Shown piece after piece: positions 9,192-17,655 of a stretch of DNA of 64,000 nt. The stretch's first letter is position 1. Every line of letters begins with the position of its first letter. Source of the stretch: Ralstonia sp. UBA689 (GTDB lineage: Bacteria; Pseudomonadota; Gammaproteobacteria; Burkholderiales; Burkholderiaceae); assembly GCF_002298975.1 (NCBI RefSeq), contig NZ_DBMV01000037.1, forward strand, positions 144,745-208,744. The letters are read 5' to 3'. A program made the position numbers and the translations under genes. The notes under the pieces were generated by a model that did no database searches, was not told the origin of the DNA, and worked only from the letters and a program-made list of their open reading frames with translations.

Positions 9192-9740
9192 ATGCTGAGC
9201 GCAGAACAGGCCCGCGAACTCTGGGCCAACTCCGAAGAAATCGTCAGCGAAGACGCCGTGCGCGGCTCGCTGGACCGCATGGCCACCGAAATCACCGAGA
9301 AGATCGGCGACACCTTCCCGATGGTGCTGTCCGTGATGGGCGGTGCGTGCGTGTTTACCGGCATGCTGCTGCCCAAGTTGACCTTCCCGCTGGAGTTCGA
9401 CTACATCCACCTCTCGCGGTACAACAACCAGACGGTGGGCGGCGAGATGCAATGGCGCGTGGCGCCGCGCGAGTCGGTCAAGGGCCGCACGGTGCTGGTG
9501 CTTGACGACATCCTCGACGAAGGCGAAACGATGGCCGCGATCCGCTCGCGCATCATCGACATGGGCGCCGCTGAGTTCTACTCCGCCGTGCTGTGCGAGA
9601 AAACGCTCACCAAGGACAAGCCGCTGTATCCGGATTTCTGCGGCTTCAACGTACCGGACCGCTATGTGTTCGGCTGTGGCATGGACGCCAAGGGCTACTG
9701 GCGCAACCTGCCGAGCATCCGCGCGCTGAAGAGCACCTGA
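9192..9740 (+). CDS. hpt: Hypoxanthine/guanine-type phosphoribosyltransferase
   Basis: 182 aa. It is a type I phosphoribosyltransferase fold: the PRPP-binding motif is VLVLDDILDEGETM, with the acidic pair followed by the small-residue loop. The flexible-loop region is DYIHLSRYNNQTVGGEMQW. Such enzymes salvage purine bases by joining hypoxanthine or guanine to PRPP. Beta-proteobacterial genomes carry this variant directly after ffh. Substrate preference (hypoxanthine, guanine or xanthine) cannot be read from sequence, so the gene symbol is provisional. A strong intrinsic terminator follows 24 bp after the stop. Confidence 0.82.
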   Translation: MLSAEQARELWANSEEIVSEDAVRGSLDRMATEITEKIGDTFPMVLSVMGGACVFTGMLLPKLTFPLEFDYIHLSRYNNQTVGGEMQWRVAPRESVKGRTVLVLDDILDEGETMAAIRSRIIDMGAAEFYSAVLCEKTLTKDKPLYPDFCGFNVPDRYVFGCGMDAKGYWRNLPSIRALKST

Positions 9741-9763
9741 CGCTGCGCTGCGCACAGGCAAAC

Positions 9764-9794
9764 AAAAAGGGCGACCGATGCGTCGCCCTTTTTT
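9764..9794. terminator. Bidirectional intrinsic terminator
   Basis: An 11-bp perfect stem (9764-9774 and 9783-9793), GGGCGA flanked by A5 and T5-6, with an 8-nt loop lies between the convergent phosphoribosyltransferase and oxygenase genes. It has a U-tract on either strand and should terminate both transcripts. Confidence 0.9.
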
Positions 9795-9811
9795 ACTGGC
9801 CGCGCGTCACG

Positions 9812-10696
9812 TCAGACACCGCGTCGATAAGGCCGCTCGCGCAGCCATTTTGTGGCGATCCATTTCTCGCCGCGCTCGACCGGCAGGCCGGCGTGCAGCG
9901 TGTCTTCGTCGAGCGTGCCGTCGGGCCGCTTGTAGACGAAGAACACCGCATTGCCCTTGACCGGCGCCACCTCCAGGCCGAGCTTCGGGAAGCCCGTCGC
10001 ACCGCCCGCCTGCACACTGTTCAGGTAGATGACGAGCGTCGCCACGCGCTGGCCGCCGACTTCGAGCTGACGGGCCTCACCGCTGCGGCCCGGGTTGAAG
10101 AAATCGAAGTGCGGCTGGTACTCGCCACCGGGCTGGTAGTTGAGCACCTGGAAACCCTCACCGTGCTCCACCGGCACACCCACGGCCTGGGCGATGCGCG
10201 CTTCGATCCTGGCGATGAGCGGATGCTCGCCCACCTGGAACATCCCGCCCTGGCTGGTACGGGCCGAGATCAGGTTCTCCTCGCCCGTCTCCGGGTTCAC
10301 CACGGGCGAGCGCTTCAGGCGATAGCGCCCGAGCGCGATCAGCTCGTCACACTCGTCGTCCGAAAGAAAGTGCTGGAACAGCACGATGCGCGGCGTCTCC
10401 AGCGCGAACAGGATGGGGATGTCGCCATCTGCGGTGTGTACCGCGTTGCTGTTCTCGACCGCATCCTGGACTGCCGCGCTGGTGCTCGTTGTCGGCGCGG
10501 GCGCCACGGCCGGAGCCGGGGCTGGAGCGCGCACGGCAAGCGCTTCGTCCACCACCCTGCGCGCGAAAGCACGGTCATAGCCGGACTGCACCATCGAGGC
10601 CACCAGCGGTTCGGCCTCGAAGCCTTCGGCCACGTGACGCTGCAGCCAGTTGTGCAGCGCGTCGGACATGGTCGCGTACGGTTGGATCGTGGACAT
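9812..10696 (-). CDS. Prolyl 4-hydroxylase-like 2OG-Fe(II) oxygenase
   Basis: 294 aa from the ATG at 10696; an in-frame ATG at 10711 is possible. The C-terminal two thirds is a P4H-type double-stranded beta helix: iron ligands HxD in YQPHFDFFNPG and the distal His in DTLHAGLPVERGEKWIATKW, whose Lys would bind 2-oxoglutarate. The upstream segment RIVLFQHFLSDDECDELIALGRYRLKRSPVVNPETG is typical of bacterial P4H-like proteins. An Ala/Pro-rich linker (about residues 55-80) joins it to a small N-terminal helical region (LHNWLQRHVAEGFEAEPLVASMVQSGYD). The protein substrate in bacteria is mostly unknown; EF-Tu and collagen-like proteins are reported for relatives. It is a single-gene unit. Confidence 0.88.
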   Translation of the reverse strand: MSTIQPYATMSDALHNWLQRHVAEGFEAEPLVASMVQSGYDRAFARRVVDEALAVRAPAPAPAVAPAPTTSTSAAVQDAVENSNAVHTADGDIPILFALETPRIVLFQHFLSDDECDELIALGRYRLKRSPVVNPETGEENLISARTSQGGMFQVGEHPLIARIEARIAQAVGVPVEHGEGFQVLNYQPGGEYQPHFDFFNPGRSGEARQLEVGGQRVATLVIYLNSVQAGGATGFPKLGLEVAPVKGNAVFFVYKRPDGTLDEDTLHAGLPVERGEKWIATKWLRERPYRRGV

Positions 10697-10758
10697 GCGC
10701 AGATGCAGCAAACGAGAGGGATGGCGCTATTGTAGGCCGGCCGGCCGGCGGCAGGCGG

Positions 10759-11523
10759 TCAGGAGCCGCCAGCAATGCGCAGCGGTGAGAACGGATTGCG
10801 CGCCGGCACTTCCGGCAATGCCTTGGCGCGCGGCGCGGGCTCCAACGGCACTGGCGCCGGCGCTGACACGGTGGTCATGGCCGACGATTCCTGATACTGC
10901 CAGCGCTTCCACGCCGCCAGCACAGCGTTCGGATACTGCGGCTGGCCACGGCTGCCGTTGTAACGGCCCAGTGCCAGATACAGATTGCCGCCTTCCATGT
11001 CGAGGTAATGGCGCAGAATCGTGCAGCCGTAGCGCAGGTTGCTCTGCAAATGGAACAGCTTGCGCTTGTCGTTGTCGCCGATGCTGCGCGTCCAGAACGG
11101 CATCACCTGCATCAGGCCCATGGCGCCCGCGCTGCTCATGGCGTACTTGCGGAAGCCGCTTTCCACCTGCATCAGGCCCAGCACCAGTGCCGGGTCCAGC
11201 CCCGCGCGCTTGGCCTCGTAGTAAGCGGTTTCGATCAGCTCCACGCGCACCGACGCCTGCGGGATCTTGGCCGACATGCGCACCGACATCTCGGCCAGCC
11301 AGCGCAGATAGCCAAGCTGCTCTGCGTTGTTGGCAAACACCGGGCGCAGCGGCCGGCTGTCGGCCACGGCGGCGGACAGTGCGCTGCGCACCGAGTCCGC
11401 CAGATATTCCTCTTTCTGCGCGCCCGCCCATGCCGCCTGCGCACCCGCGAGCAACGCCCCCGCACACAGCGCGGCAGCAATCGGGCGGGTAGAGAGCAAA
11501 CGGCGCATGCGGGCGGGCCCCAT
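10759..11523 (-). CDS. Exported lytic transglycosylase (SLT domain)
   Basis: 254 aa. It has an N-terminal signal peptide (RPIAAALCAGALLAGAQAAWA) and then an SLT/goose-lysozyme-like domain. The probable catalytic Glu is in LVLGLMQVESGFRKYAMSSAGAMGLMQVMPFW, followed by NLRYGCTILRHYLD and LALGRYNGS, the usual substrate-cleft motifs. It cleaves glycan strands to 1,6-anhydromuropeptides in the periplasm, the substrates that AmpD later recycles. The ATG at 11523 overlaps the proS stop as TAATG, suggesting coupling to proS; an ATG five codons downstream (11508) is the alternative. A Pro/Ala-rich C-terminal tail follows the domain. Confidence 0.9.
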   Translation of the reverse strand: MGPARMRRLLSTRPIAAALCAGALLAGAQAAWAGAQKEEYLADSVRSALSAAVADSRPLRPVFANNAEQLGYLRWLAEMSVRMSAKIPQASVRVELIETAYYEAKRAGLDPALVLGLMQVESGFRKYAMSSAGAMGLMQVMPFWTRSIGDNDKRKLFHLQSNLRYGCTILRHYLDMEGGNLYLALGRYNGSRGQPQYPNAVLAAWKRWQYQESSAMTTVSAPAPVPLEPAPRAKALPEVPARNPFSPLRIAGGS

Positions 11524-13247
11524 TACTGCGCTAGGCGCGCCTTCAGTGTCGCCAGCACATCGGCGGGCGACACGGCGGTGGCAGCCTCGTCGCGGCGCCC
11601 CTGGAATTCCAGCTTGCCTTCCTTCAGGCCGCGGTCGCCCACCACCACACGGAATGGCACGCCGATCAACTCCCAGTCGGCGAACATCGCGCCCGGGCGC
11701 TCACCGCGGTCGTCCAGCATCACGTCGAAGCCGGCGGCGACCAACTCGGCGTGCAGGCGATCGGCCTCGGCGCGCACGGCGTCGGAGCGGTCGTAGCCCA
11801 CCGGGCAGATCACCACCTGGAACGGCGCGATCGATGCCGGCCAGATAATGCCGCGCACATCGTAGTTCTGCTCGATGGCCGCGCCCAGGATGCGGGTAAT
11901 GCCAATGCCGTAGCAGCCCATCACCATCGGCTGGGTCTTACCGTTTTCGTCCAGGAACGTGGCGTTCATCGACTCGGAATAGCGCGTGCCGAGCATGAAG
12001 ACGTGGCCGACTTCGATACCGCGGCAGATCGCCAGCGTGCCTTTACCATCCGGCGAGGCGTCGCCTGCCACCACGTTACGCAGGTCGTACACCTCCGGCT
12101 CGGGCAGATCGCGGCCCCAGTTCACGCCGGTGAAGTGGTAATCCTCTTCGTTGGCGCCGACGACGAAATCGCTCATGGCAGCGACAGTGCGATCCGCCAC
12201 CACCTTGACCGGCTGCTTGGTGCCGACCGGCCCCAGGTAGCCCGGCGGCGTGCCGAACGCGCGCAGGATCTCGCCCTCGGTGGCAAAGCGGAAGTCCGCC
12301 AGGCCCGGCACCTTCGCTGCCTTGATCTCGTTGAGCTCATGGTCGCCGCGCAGCAGCAGCAGCCAGATCTGCGGCTCACCGCCTTCCACATCCTTGGCCA
12401 GCACGATGGACTTGACGGTGCGCGAGAGCGGAATGCCCAGTTGCTCAGCCACCGCCTCGCACTTGGCGCGCTTGGGCGTGTGCGTCTTGGTGAGCGCTTC
12501 GGCGGCAGCACCGCGCGGCGTGGCCGGGGCCATGGCTTCGGCGGCCTCGACGTTGGCGGCGTAGTCCGAATCCGGGCAGTAGACGATCGCGTCTTCGCCC
12601 GTGTCGGCAATCACGTGGAATTCTTGCGAGCCCGAACCGCCGATGGCGCCGTTGTCCGCCGCCACCGCGCGGAACTCCAGCCCGAAGCGGGTGAAGATGC
12701 GCGTGTACGCCTCAACCATCTTCTGGTACGAAACCTTCAGGCCTTCGGCGTCACGGTCGAAGGAGTAAGCATCCTTCATGGTGAACTCGCGGCCGCGCAT
12801 GATGCCAAAGCGCGGACGGCGCTCGTCGCGGAACTTGGTCTGGATCTGGTAGAAATTGACCGGCATCTGCTTGTACGAGCGGATCTCGGTGCGGGCAATA
12901 TCCGTCACCACCTCCTCCGAGGTCGGCTGGATGACGAAGTCGCGCTCGTGGCGGTCTTTGAAGCGCAGCAGTTCGTCGCCCATCTTGTCCCAGCGGCCGG
13001 TCTCCTGCCACAGCTCGGCCGGCTGCACCACCGGCATCAATACTTCCACCGCGCCGGCGGCATTCATTTCCTCGCGCACGATCTGCTCAACCTTGCGGAT
13101 CACGCGCAGACCCACGGGCATATACGTATAGAGGCCCGCGCCGAGCTTCTTGATCATGCCGGCACGCATCATGAGCTTGTGCGAGACGATCTCCGCGTCG
13201 GCGGGCGCTTCCTTGAGCGTGGAAATGAAGAACTGGGACGCTTTCAT
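11523..13247 (-). CDS. proS: Prolyl-tRNA synthetase
   Basis: 574 aa from the ATG at 13247 (MKASQFFISTLKEAP), the standard N-terminus; the open frame upstream of it is not conserved-looking. Class II motifs are visible: motif 1 region GAGLYTYMPVGLRVIRKVEQIVREEMN, motif 2 KFRDERRPRFGIMRGREFTMKDAYSF and motif 3 MVMGCYGIGITRILGAAIEQ. A YbaK-like editing insertion lies between motifs 2 and 3 (about 225-400, with SIVLAKD...LLRGDHELNEIKAAKV), which is the bacterial type that clears Ala-tRNA(Pro). A C-terminal anticodon-binding domain follows. The TAATG junction links it to the downstream transglycosylase gene. Confidence 0.98.
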   Translation of the reverse strand: MKASQFFISTLKEAPADAEIVSHKLMMRAGMIKKLGAGLYTYMPVGLRVIRKVEQIVREEMNAAGAVEVLMPVVQPAELWQETGRWDKMGDELLRFKDRHERDFVIQPTSEEVVTDIARTEIRSYKQMPVNFYQIQTKFRDERRPRFGIMRGREFTMKDAYSFDRDAEGLKVSYQKMVEAYTRIFTRFGLEFRAVAADNGAIGGSGSQEFHVIADTGEDAIVYCPDSDYAANVEAAEAMAPATPRGAAAEALTKTHTPKRAKCEAVAEQLGIPLSRTVKSIVLAKDVEGGEPQIWLLLLRGDHELNEIKAAKVPGLADFRFATEGEILRAFGTPPGYLGPVGTKQPVKVVADRTVAAMSDFVVGANEEDYHFTGVNWGRDLPEPEVYDLRNVVAGDASPDGKGTLAICRGIEVGHVFMLGTRYSESMNATFLDENGKTQPMVMGCYGIGITRILGAAIEQNYDVRGIIWPASIAPFQVVICPVGYDRSDAVRAEADRLHAELVAAGFDVMLDDRGERPGAMFADWELIGVPFRVVVGDRGLKEGKLEFQGRRDEAATAVSPADVLATLKARLAQ

Positions 13248-13404
13248 GCGACTGACAATAAGAGAGGGTGCGGCCAACCAAAGCCGCGAGGACAAGGGCA
13301 AAAGCCACCAGAATCAAGGGATACGATGCGGCGCCAGACGCACATTCGCGCGAGCAGCACGCTTCCCCCAGGAGGCGCGAGTGAGCGGCAACATTTCGGC
13401 TTCT

Positions 13405-13435
13405 GTGACAGCCGAGCGATGGGCCGCTCTATAAT
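13405..13435 (+). promoter_or_regulatory. Sigma70-type promoter for rppH
   Basis: A perfect -10 TATAAT at 13430-13435 is preceded by GTGACA at 13405-13410 (19-bp spacer) or TGACAG (18 bp). It lies 33 bp before the rppH ATG, in the divergent proS-rppH spacer. Confidence 0.6.
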
Positions 13436-13467
13436 CGGCGTAATTCTAAAGTATTCGAGGTGCAGTC

Positions 13468-14148
13468 ATGCTCGATCGTGAAGGCTTCCGCCCGAACGTC
13501 GGCATCATCCTCATCAACGCAAGAAACGAGGTGTTCTGGGGCAAGCGCATTGGCGAGCACTCCTGGCAGTTTCCACAAGGCGGCATCAAGTACGGCGAAA
13601 CGCCCGAACAAGCGATGTACCGCGAACTGCACGAAGAAGTCGGCCTGTTGCCAGAACACGTCCGGATCGTCGGTCGCACGCGCGACTGGCTGCGGTATGA
13701 GGTGCCGGACAAGTTCATCCGCCGCGAGATCCGCGGCCACTATCGGGGCCAGAAACAGATCTGGTTCCTGCTGCGCATGGTCGGTCGCGACTGCGACATC
13801 CAACTGCGCGCCACCGAGCATCCGGAGTTCGATGCGTGGCGGTGGAGCCAGTATTGGGTGCCGCTGGACGCGGTCATCGAGTTCAAGCGCGAGGTGTATC
13901 AACTGGCGCTGTCGGAGCTTTCACGCTTCGTGCAGCGGCAGAATCGTGCGCCGCTGTCTCCCTATGGGCGCGGCGGGCAGCATCGCGAGCAACGCGAAGG
14001 CCGCGACCGCTCCGGCGGCCATGGCGGCCCGGGCCCCCAGCCGACGTTGACGGTCACCACCACGACGGTCATCGTCGAGACGGTGGCAGCGCCAGAACCG
14101 GCCTCCTCTCCCAACCCCGAAGACACTCCGTCCAAGGACAACTCGTGA
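13468..14148 (+). CDS. rppH: RNA pyrophosphohydrolase RppH (Nudix)
   Basis: 226 aa. It removes pyrophosphate from 5'-triphosphorylated mRNA, starting RNase E-dependent decay. The N-terminal MLDREGFRPNVGIILINARNEVFWGKRIGEHSWQFPQGGI is the RppH signature, and the Nudix box is GGIKYGETPEQAMYRELHEEVGL. The enterobacterial enzyme is about 175 aa. Here a basic, Gly/Arg/Glu-rich then Thr/Val/Ser/Pro-rich tail of about 60 residues is added, as in other Burkholderiales, and is probably disordered. It overlaps the next gene by 4 bp (GTGA). Confidence 0.95.
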   Translation: MLDREGFRPNVGIILINARNEVFWGKRIGEHSWQFPQGGIKYGETPEQAMYRELHEEVGLLPEHVRIVGRTRDWLRYEVPDKFIRREIRGHYRGQKQIWFLLRMVGRDCDIQLRATEHPEFDAWRWSQYWVPLDAVIEFKREVYQLALSELSRFVQRQNRAPLSPYGRGGQHREQREGRDRSGGHGGPGPQPTLTVTTTTVIVETVAAPEPASSPNPEDTPSKDNS

Positions 14149-14786
14149 ATGTAAAGACGACGACACGTAGAGCGCGCCGCGCTCTCGTGCCGCTCGCGCT
14201 GGCGGCTGCGCTGGCGTTGACGGCATGTGGCCACAACCGCACCGGCGACCTCGAAGACAAGCTGTTGATGGACCCGTTCAACGACAAGCCCTTCAAGGAA
14301 GAGGCCGTCACCTTTCCTGCTCCGCCGGTTGACCGCGATGCGGTGCCGTTCGACGTGGGCGGCCGCAGCGACTCGCCGCTGCGCTTCGCCATCGATCCGA
14401 AATCGGTGTCGATCGGCAAGGACAACGTGGTGCGCTACACCGTGCTGATCACCAGCAGGACCGGCGCGCGCAACGTCAACTATGAGGGCCTGCGCTGCGA
14501 CACCGCGGAGCGCCGCATCTACGCCACGCTGCGCAACGACACCAACCAGTGGATCGGCAATCGCGCCGTCGACATGAACGAGACCGCGAACACTGAAACC
14601 TCCAGCCTGAACGCCTACAAAGCCGCCAGCGACTGGCAGCGCGTCGGCAACGGCGGCCCAACCGACTACGCCTCGGCGCTGATGCGCTCGTACTTCTGCG
14701 ACGTGCGGTCGGTGGCGGGAGACGGGAAGGCTGCGACGCTGGTGCGGCGGTTGGGTGGAGCCGGGCCGCGGTACTACGGGCCGTGA
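14145..14786 (+). CDS. CNP1-like family lipoprotein
   Basis: 213 aa from the GTG at 14145, which overlaps the rppH stop. The N-terminus is a lipoprotein signal: basic start, VPLALAAALALTACG with a lipobox LTAC and Cys28 as the probable lipidated residue. The mature part has the CNP1-like pattern with PLRFAIDPKSVSIGKDNVVRYTVLITSRTGARNVNYEGLRC and a C-terminal ...DYASALMRSYFCDV; the two Cys may form a disulfide. The family is named from a cryptic neisserial protein and has no known function. Outer-membrane or periplasmic location is inferred from the lipobox. It is coupled to rppH by overlap. Confidence 0.85.
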   Translation: MNVKTTTRRARRALVPLALAAALALTACGHNRTGDLEDKLLMDPFNDKPFKEEAVTFPAPPVDRDAVPFDVGGRSDSPLRFAIDPKSVSIGKDNVVRYTVLITSRTGARNVNYEGLRCDTAERRIYATLRNDTNQWIGNRAVDMNETANTETSSLNAYKAASDWQRVGNGGPTDYASALMRSYFCDVRSVAGDGKAATLVRRLGGAGPRYYGP

Positions 14787-14824
14787 TGGTTAGGGGGATT
14801 GACGGGGATGGCTGGCTTTGTGTT

Positions 14825-14884
14825 GTTTGTCCATCCCCGATCCCCCCCCCTGTCGGGTCCGAAACAGGGGATGGACCGCAAACA
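14825..14884. terminator. Long hairpin between convergent CNP1-like gene and proB
   Basis: A 10-bp perfect inverted repeat (14829-14838 and 14867-14876) is extended by TGTTTG/CAAACA arms (14825 and 14879 onwards) with small bulges. A C9 run and an alternative inner pairing (CCCCTGT/ACAGGGG) lie inside. There is no clear U-tract; its position between two convergent stops suggests transcription-end protection. Confidence 0.5.
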
Positions 14885-14898
14885 GTCCACCAACAGAA

Positions 14899-16023
14899 TC
14901 AGAGCAACACCAAATTATCTCGGTGCACCAACTCAGCAGCACTGACGTAGCCCAGCACCGACTCAATCTCCGAAGACGCCTTTCGCGCAATCAGTCGGGC
15001 CTCGGCCGACGAGTAGTTCGTCAGCCCCCGCGCCACCTCGCGCCCAGCCGCATCGACGCAGGCAATCACCTCCCCGCGCGCGAATTCCCCCTGCACTTCC
15101 GTCACGCCGATCGGCAGCAACGACTTGCCGCCGGCGGTGAGCTTTTCCACCGCGCCAGCATCCAACACCACGCGCCCGCGCAGTTGCAGATGGTCGATCA
15201 TCCACTGCTTGCGCGCGGCCATGCGCCCGGTCGGTGCGCGTAGTTGCGTGCCGATGGCCTCGCCGCCAGCCAGCCGTGCCAGCACGTCGGTCTCGCGGCC
15301 GGAAGCGATGATGGTGTGCGCGCCGGACTTAGCGGCGCGCTTGGCCGCCAGGATCTTGGTCAACATGCCGCCCTTGCCGATGCTGCTGCCGGCACCGCCG
15401 GCCATCTGCTCCAGGTCAGGCATGCCGGCCTGCGCCTCGTCGACGAAGCGCGCGTTCGGGTCCTTGCGTGGGTCGGCGGTATACAGGCCGCGCTGGTCGG
15501 TCAGGATGATCAGCGCATCGCCTTCGATCAGGTTGGTGACGAGTGCGCCCAGCGTGTCGTTGTCGCCAAACTTGATCTCGTCGGTGACGACGGTGTCGTT
15601 CTCATTGATGATCGGTACCACGCCCAGGCTCAGCAGCGTGAGCAGCGTGGAGCGCGCGTTGAGGTAGCGCTCGCGATCCGCCAGATCGCCATGCGTGAGC
15701 AGAACCTGCGCCGTGCGGATGCTGTGGCGCGCGAATTCGGATTCGTACACCTGCGCCAGGCCCATCTGCCCGACAGCGGCAGCCGCCTGCAATTCGTGGA
15801 TTTCCTTCGGACGCTTGGTCCAGCCCAAACGCTGCATACCCTCAGCGATGGCGCCGGAGCTGACCAGTACGACTTCCTTGCCGGCCGCCCGCAACGCCGC
15901 GATCTGCGCGGCCCAACGGGCGATGGCCTCCTGATCGAGGCCGCGGCCATCATTGGTGACCAGGCTGGAACCAACCTTGACGACAAGGCGGCGCGCATCG
16001 GCAATCAGCGAACGCAGGGCCAT
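14899..16023 (-). CDS. proB: Glutamate 5-kinase
   Basis: 374 aa from the ATG at 16023. It phosphorylates glutamate, the first and feedback-regulated step of proline synthesis. Visible: the kinase N-terminus ARRLVVKVGSSLVTND, VSSGAIAEGMQRLGW, VPIINENDTV, the nucleotide loop LIILTDQRGLYTADPR, and GTGG-like GGAGSSIGKGGMLTKILAAKRAAKSG. A C-terminal PUA domain covers about 280-370 (KQWMIDHLQLRGRVVLDAGAVEKL...). It follows obg by 32 bp, probably as the last gene of the rplU-rpmA-obg-proB transcript, a common beta-proteobacterial arrangement. Confidence 0.97.
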   Translation of the reverse strand: MALRSLIADARRLVVKVGSSLVTNDGRGLDQEAIARWAAQIAALRAAGKEVVLVSSGAIAEGMQRLGWTKRPKEIHELQAAAAVGQMGLAQVYESEFARHSIRTAQVLLTHGDLADRERYLNARSTLLTLLSLGVVPIINENDTVVTDEIKFGDNDTLGALVTNLIEGDALIILTDQRGLYTADPRKDPNARFVDEAQAGMPDLEQMAGGAGSSIGKGGMLTKILAAKRAAKSGAHTIIASGRETDVLARLAGGEAIGTQLRAPTGRMAARKQWMIDHLQLRGRVVLDAGAVEKLTAGGKSLLPIGVTEVQGEFARGEVIACVDAAGREVARGLTNYSSAEARLIARKASSEIESVLGYVSAAELVHRDNLVLL

Positions 16024-16055
16024 GGTGGGCGTGTCTCCGAAGGATGTTGTGGTGG

Positions 16056-17165
16056 TTATGCGTTCTTGCCGTCGTCGCCGCGGTCGTGATCGACGTTGTG
16101 CAACGTCGGATCCAGGCGCAGGTCGGGCGCAGCCGCTGCGGCCTCCTCTTCGGCGCGCAGCGTATCGAGGTATTCCTGAATCGCGTGGACCAGCGCCTGC
16201 GTGCCGTCGTGCGTCAGCGCAGAGATGCGGTGCACCGGCCCCTTCCACTTGAAGCGCTTCACGAAGTCCTTCACGCGCGCTTCGCGTTCGTCCTCGGGCA
16301 CCATGTCGAGCTTATTCAGCACCAGCCAGCGCGGCTTGTCGTACAGCTCGGCATCGTACTTCTTCAGTTCGCCGACGATGGCCTTGGCCTCCGCCACCGG
16401 GTCGACGCTCTCATCAAACGGGGCGATGTCCACCACGTGCAGCAGCACGCGCGTGCGCTGCAGATGGCGCAGGAACTGATGGCCCAGGCCCGCGCCTTCG
16501 GCCGCACCCTCGATCAGCCCGGGGATGTCCGCCACCACGAACGACTTCGACGGGCCCGTGCGCACCACGCCCAGGTTCGGGTGCAGCGTCGTGAACGGGT
16601 AGTCGGCAATCTTCGGGCGCGCGTTGGAAATGGCGGTGATCAACGTCGACTTGCCGGCATTGGGCATGCCCAGCAGGCCCACGTCGGCCAGCACCTTCAG
16701 CTCCAAGCGCAGGTTGCGGCGCTCGCCAGGCTTACCGTCGGTCTTCTGGCGCGGCGCGCGGTTGGTGCTCGACTTGAAGTGGATGTTGCCCCAACCGCCC
16801 TCGCCGCCGCGCGCCAGGCACAGACGTTGGCCATCGAGCGTCAGGTCGGCGATCAGTTCGTCGGTGTCGGCATCATAGATGGCGGTGCCGACGGGCATAC
16901 GCAGCGTGATGTCGTCACCGGCAGCGCCGTAGCAATCGGCGCCACGGCCGTTCTCGCCATTGCGCGCGAGGTGCTTCTTGGCGAAGCGGTAGTCGATCAG
17001 CGTGTTGATGTTGCGATCGGCGACGGCCCACACACTGCCGCCGCGCCCGCCATCGCCGCCGTCCGGACCGCCGAACGGGACGAATTTCTCGCGGCGCATC
17101 GAGGCGCTGCCGTTGCCGCCGTCGCCAGCGATCACTTCAATCCGGGCTTCGTCGATGAACTTCAT
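16056..17165 (-). CDS. obg: GTPase Obg/CgtA
   Basis: 369 aa. This essential GTPase acts in 50S ribosome assembly and the stress response. The N-terminal Obg fold has glycine-rich repeats (VIAGDGGNGSASMRREKFVPFGGPDGGDGGRGGSVW). The G domain starts at about 160: GMPNAGKSTLITAISNARPKIADYPFTTL, DIPGLIEGAAEGAGLGHQFLRH, NKLD and a SAL-like G5. The C-terminal tail is short, acidic and Ala-rich rather than a full OCT domain, as usual for proteobacteria. It sits between the ribosomal L27 gene and proB. Confidence 0.97.
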   Translation of the reverse strand: MKFIDEARIEVIAGDGGNGSASMRREKFVPFGGPDGGDGGRGGSVWAVADRNINTLIDYRFAKKHLARNGENGRGADCYGAAGDDITLRMPVGTAIYDADTDELIADLTLDGQRLCLARGGEGGWGNIHFKSSTNRAPRQKTDGKPGERRNLRLELKVLADVGLLGMPNAGKSTLITAISNARPKIADYPFTTLHPNLGVVRTGPSKSFVVADIPGLIEGAAEGAGLGHQFLRHLQRTRVLLHVVDIAPFDESVDPVAEAKAIVGELKKYDAELYDKPRWLVLNKLDMVPEDEREARVKDFVKRFKWKGPVHRISALTHDGTQALVHAIQEYLDTLRAEEEAAAAAPDLRLDPTLHNVDHDRGDDGKNA

Positions 17166-17226
17166 GGAGGTCTCCGCCCGTGCGGCGTGCGCACGGCAGG
17201 TAAAAGAATCGGCGCTGCTGCGCCAT

Positions 17227-17302
17227 CGCTAACAAAACGCGCCTGGAAGCGCGCACCAAGAAGCAGCGTACCGCCCAGGATCAGGGTCGCGTTTTGTTAG
17301 CG
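17227..17302. repeat. 15-bp perfect inverted repeat in the obg-rpmA spacer
   Basis: CGCTAACAAAACGCG at 17227-17241 is exactly complementary to 17288-17302, with a 46-bp spacer. It lies between rpmA (upstream) and obg (downstream). The right arm sits only about 15 bp from the rpmA terminator stem. It could be a long RNA hairpin or a protein site. Confidence 0.8.
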
Positions 17303-17312
17303 GCCAGAAACG

Positions 17313-17342
17313 AAAAAGCCCCGCACGGGTGCGGGGCCTTTT
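17313..17342 (-). terminator. Intrinsic terminator after rpmA
   Basis: The stem GCCCCGCA/TGCGGGGC (17318-17325 and 17330-17337) is flanked by A5 and T4, giving a U-tract on the minus strand after rpmA (stop at 17358). It probably attenuates rather than abolishes read-through into obg. Confidence 0.85.
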
Positions 17343-17357
17343 CACTACAAGGCTGAA

Positions 17358-17618
17358 TCAGGCCGCCGGAACAACGTCGACGAACTGCTTCTTGCCTTCG
17401 CCGCGGTTGGCGAACTTCACGTGGCCATCGACCAGCGCGAAGAGGGTGTGGTCCTTGCCCATGCCCACATTCACGCCAGCGTGCGTGCGGGTGCCGCGTT
17501 GGCGAACGATGATGCCACCAGCGTTGATGGCTTGGCCGCCGTACACCTTCACGCCCAGGCGCTTCGACTCGGAATCGCGGCCGTTCCGTGTGGAACCGCC
17601 GCCTTTTTTCTGTGCCAT
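17358..17618 (-). CDS. rpmA: 50S ribosomal protein L27
   Basis: 86 aa, standard length. The N-terminus MAQKKGGGSTRNGRDSESKRLGVKVYGGQ and the GTRTHAGVNVGMGKDHTLFAL segment are diagnostic for L27, whose N-terminal tail reaches the peptidyl-transferase centre. It is 37 bp downstream of rplU and is followed by an intrinsic terminator before obg. Confidence 0.99.
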   Translation of the reverse strand: MAQKKGGGSTRNGRDSESKRLGVKVYGGQAINAGGIIVRQRGTRTHAGVNVGMGKDHTLFALVDGHVKFANRGEGKKQFVDVVPAA

Positions 17619-17655
17619 GACTGAACTCCTATCCGGTTACGTAGACGACGCAGCC

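Noticed and set aside
13468..14786. Reading the CNP1-like gene as starting inside rppH at 13836
   Set aside because: The upstream part is an out-of-frame shadow of rppH; the GTG at 14145 gives a textbook lipoprotein signal and a GTGA overlap.
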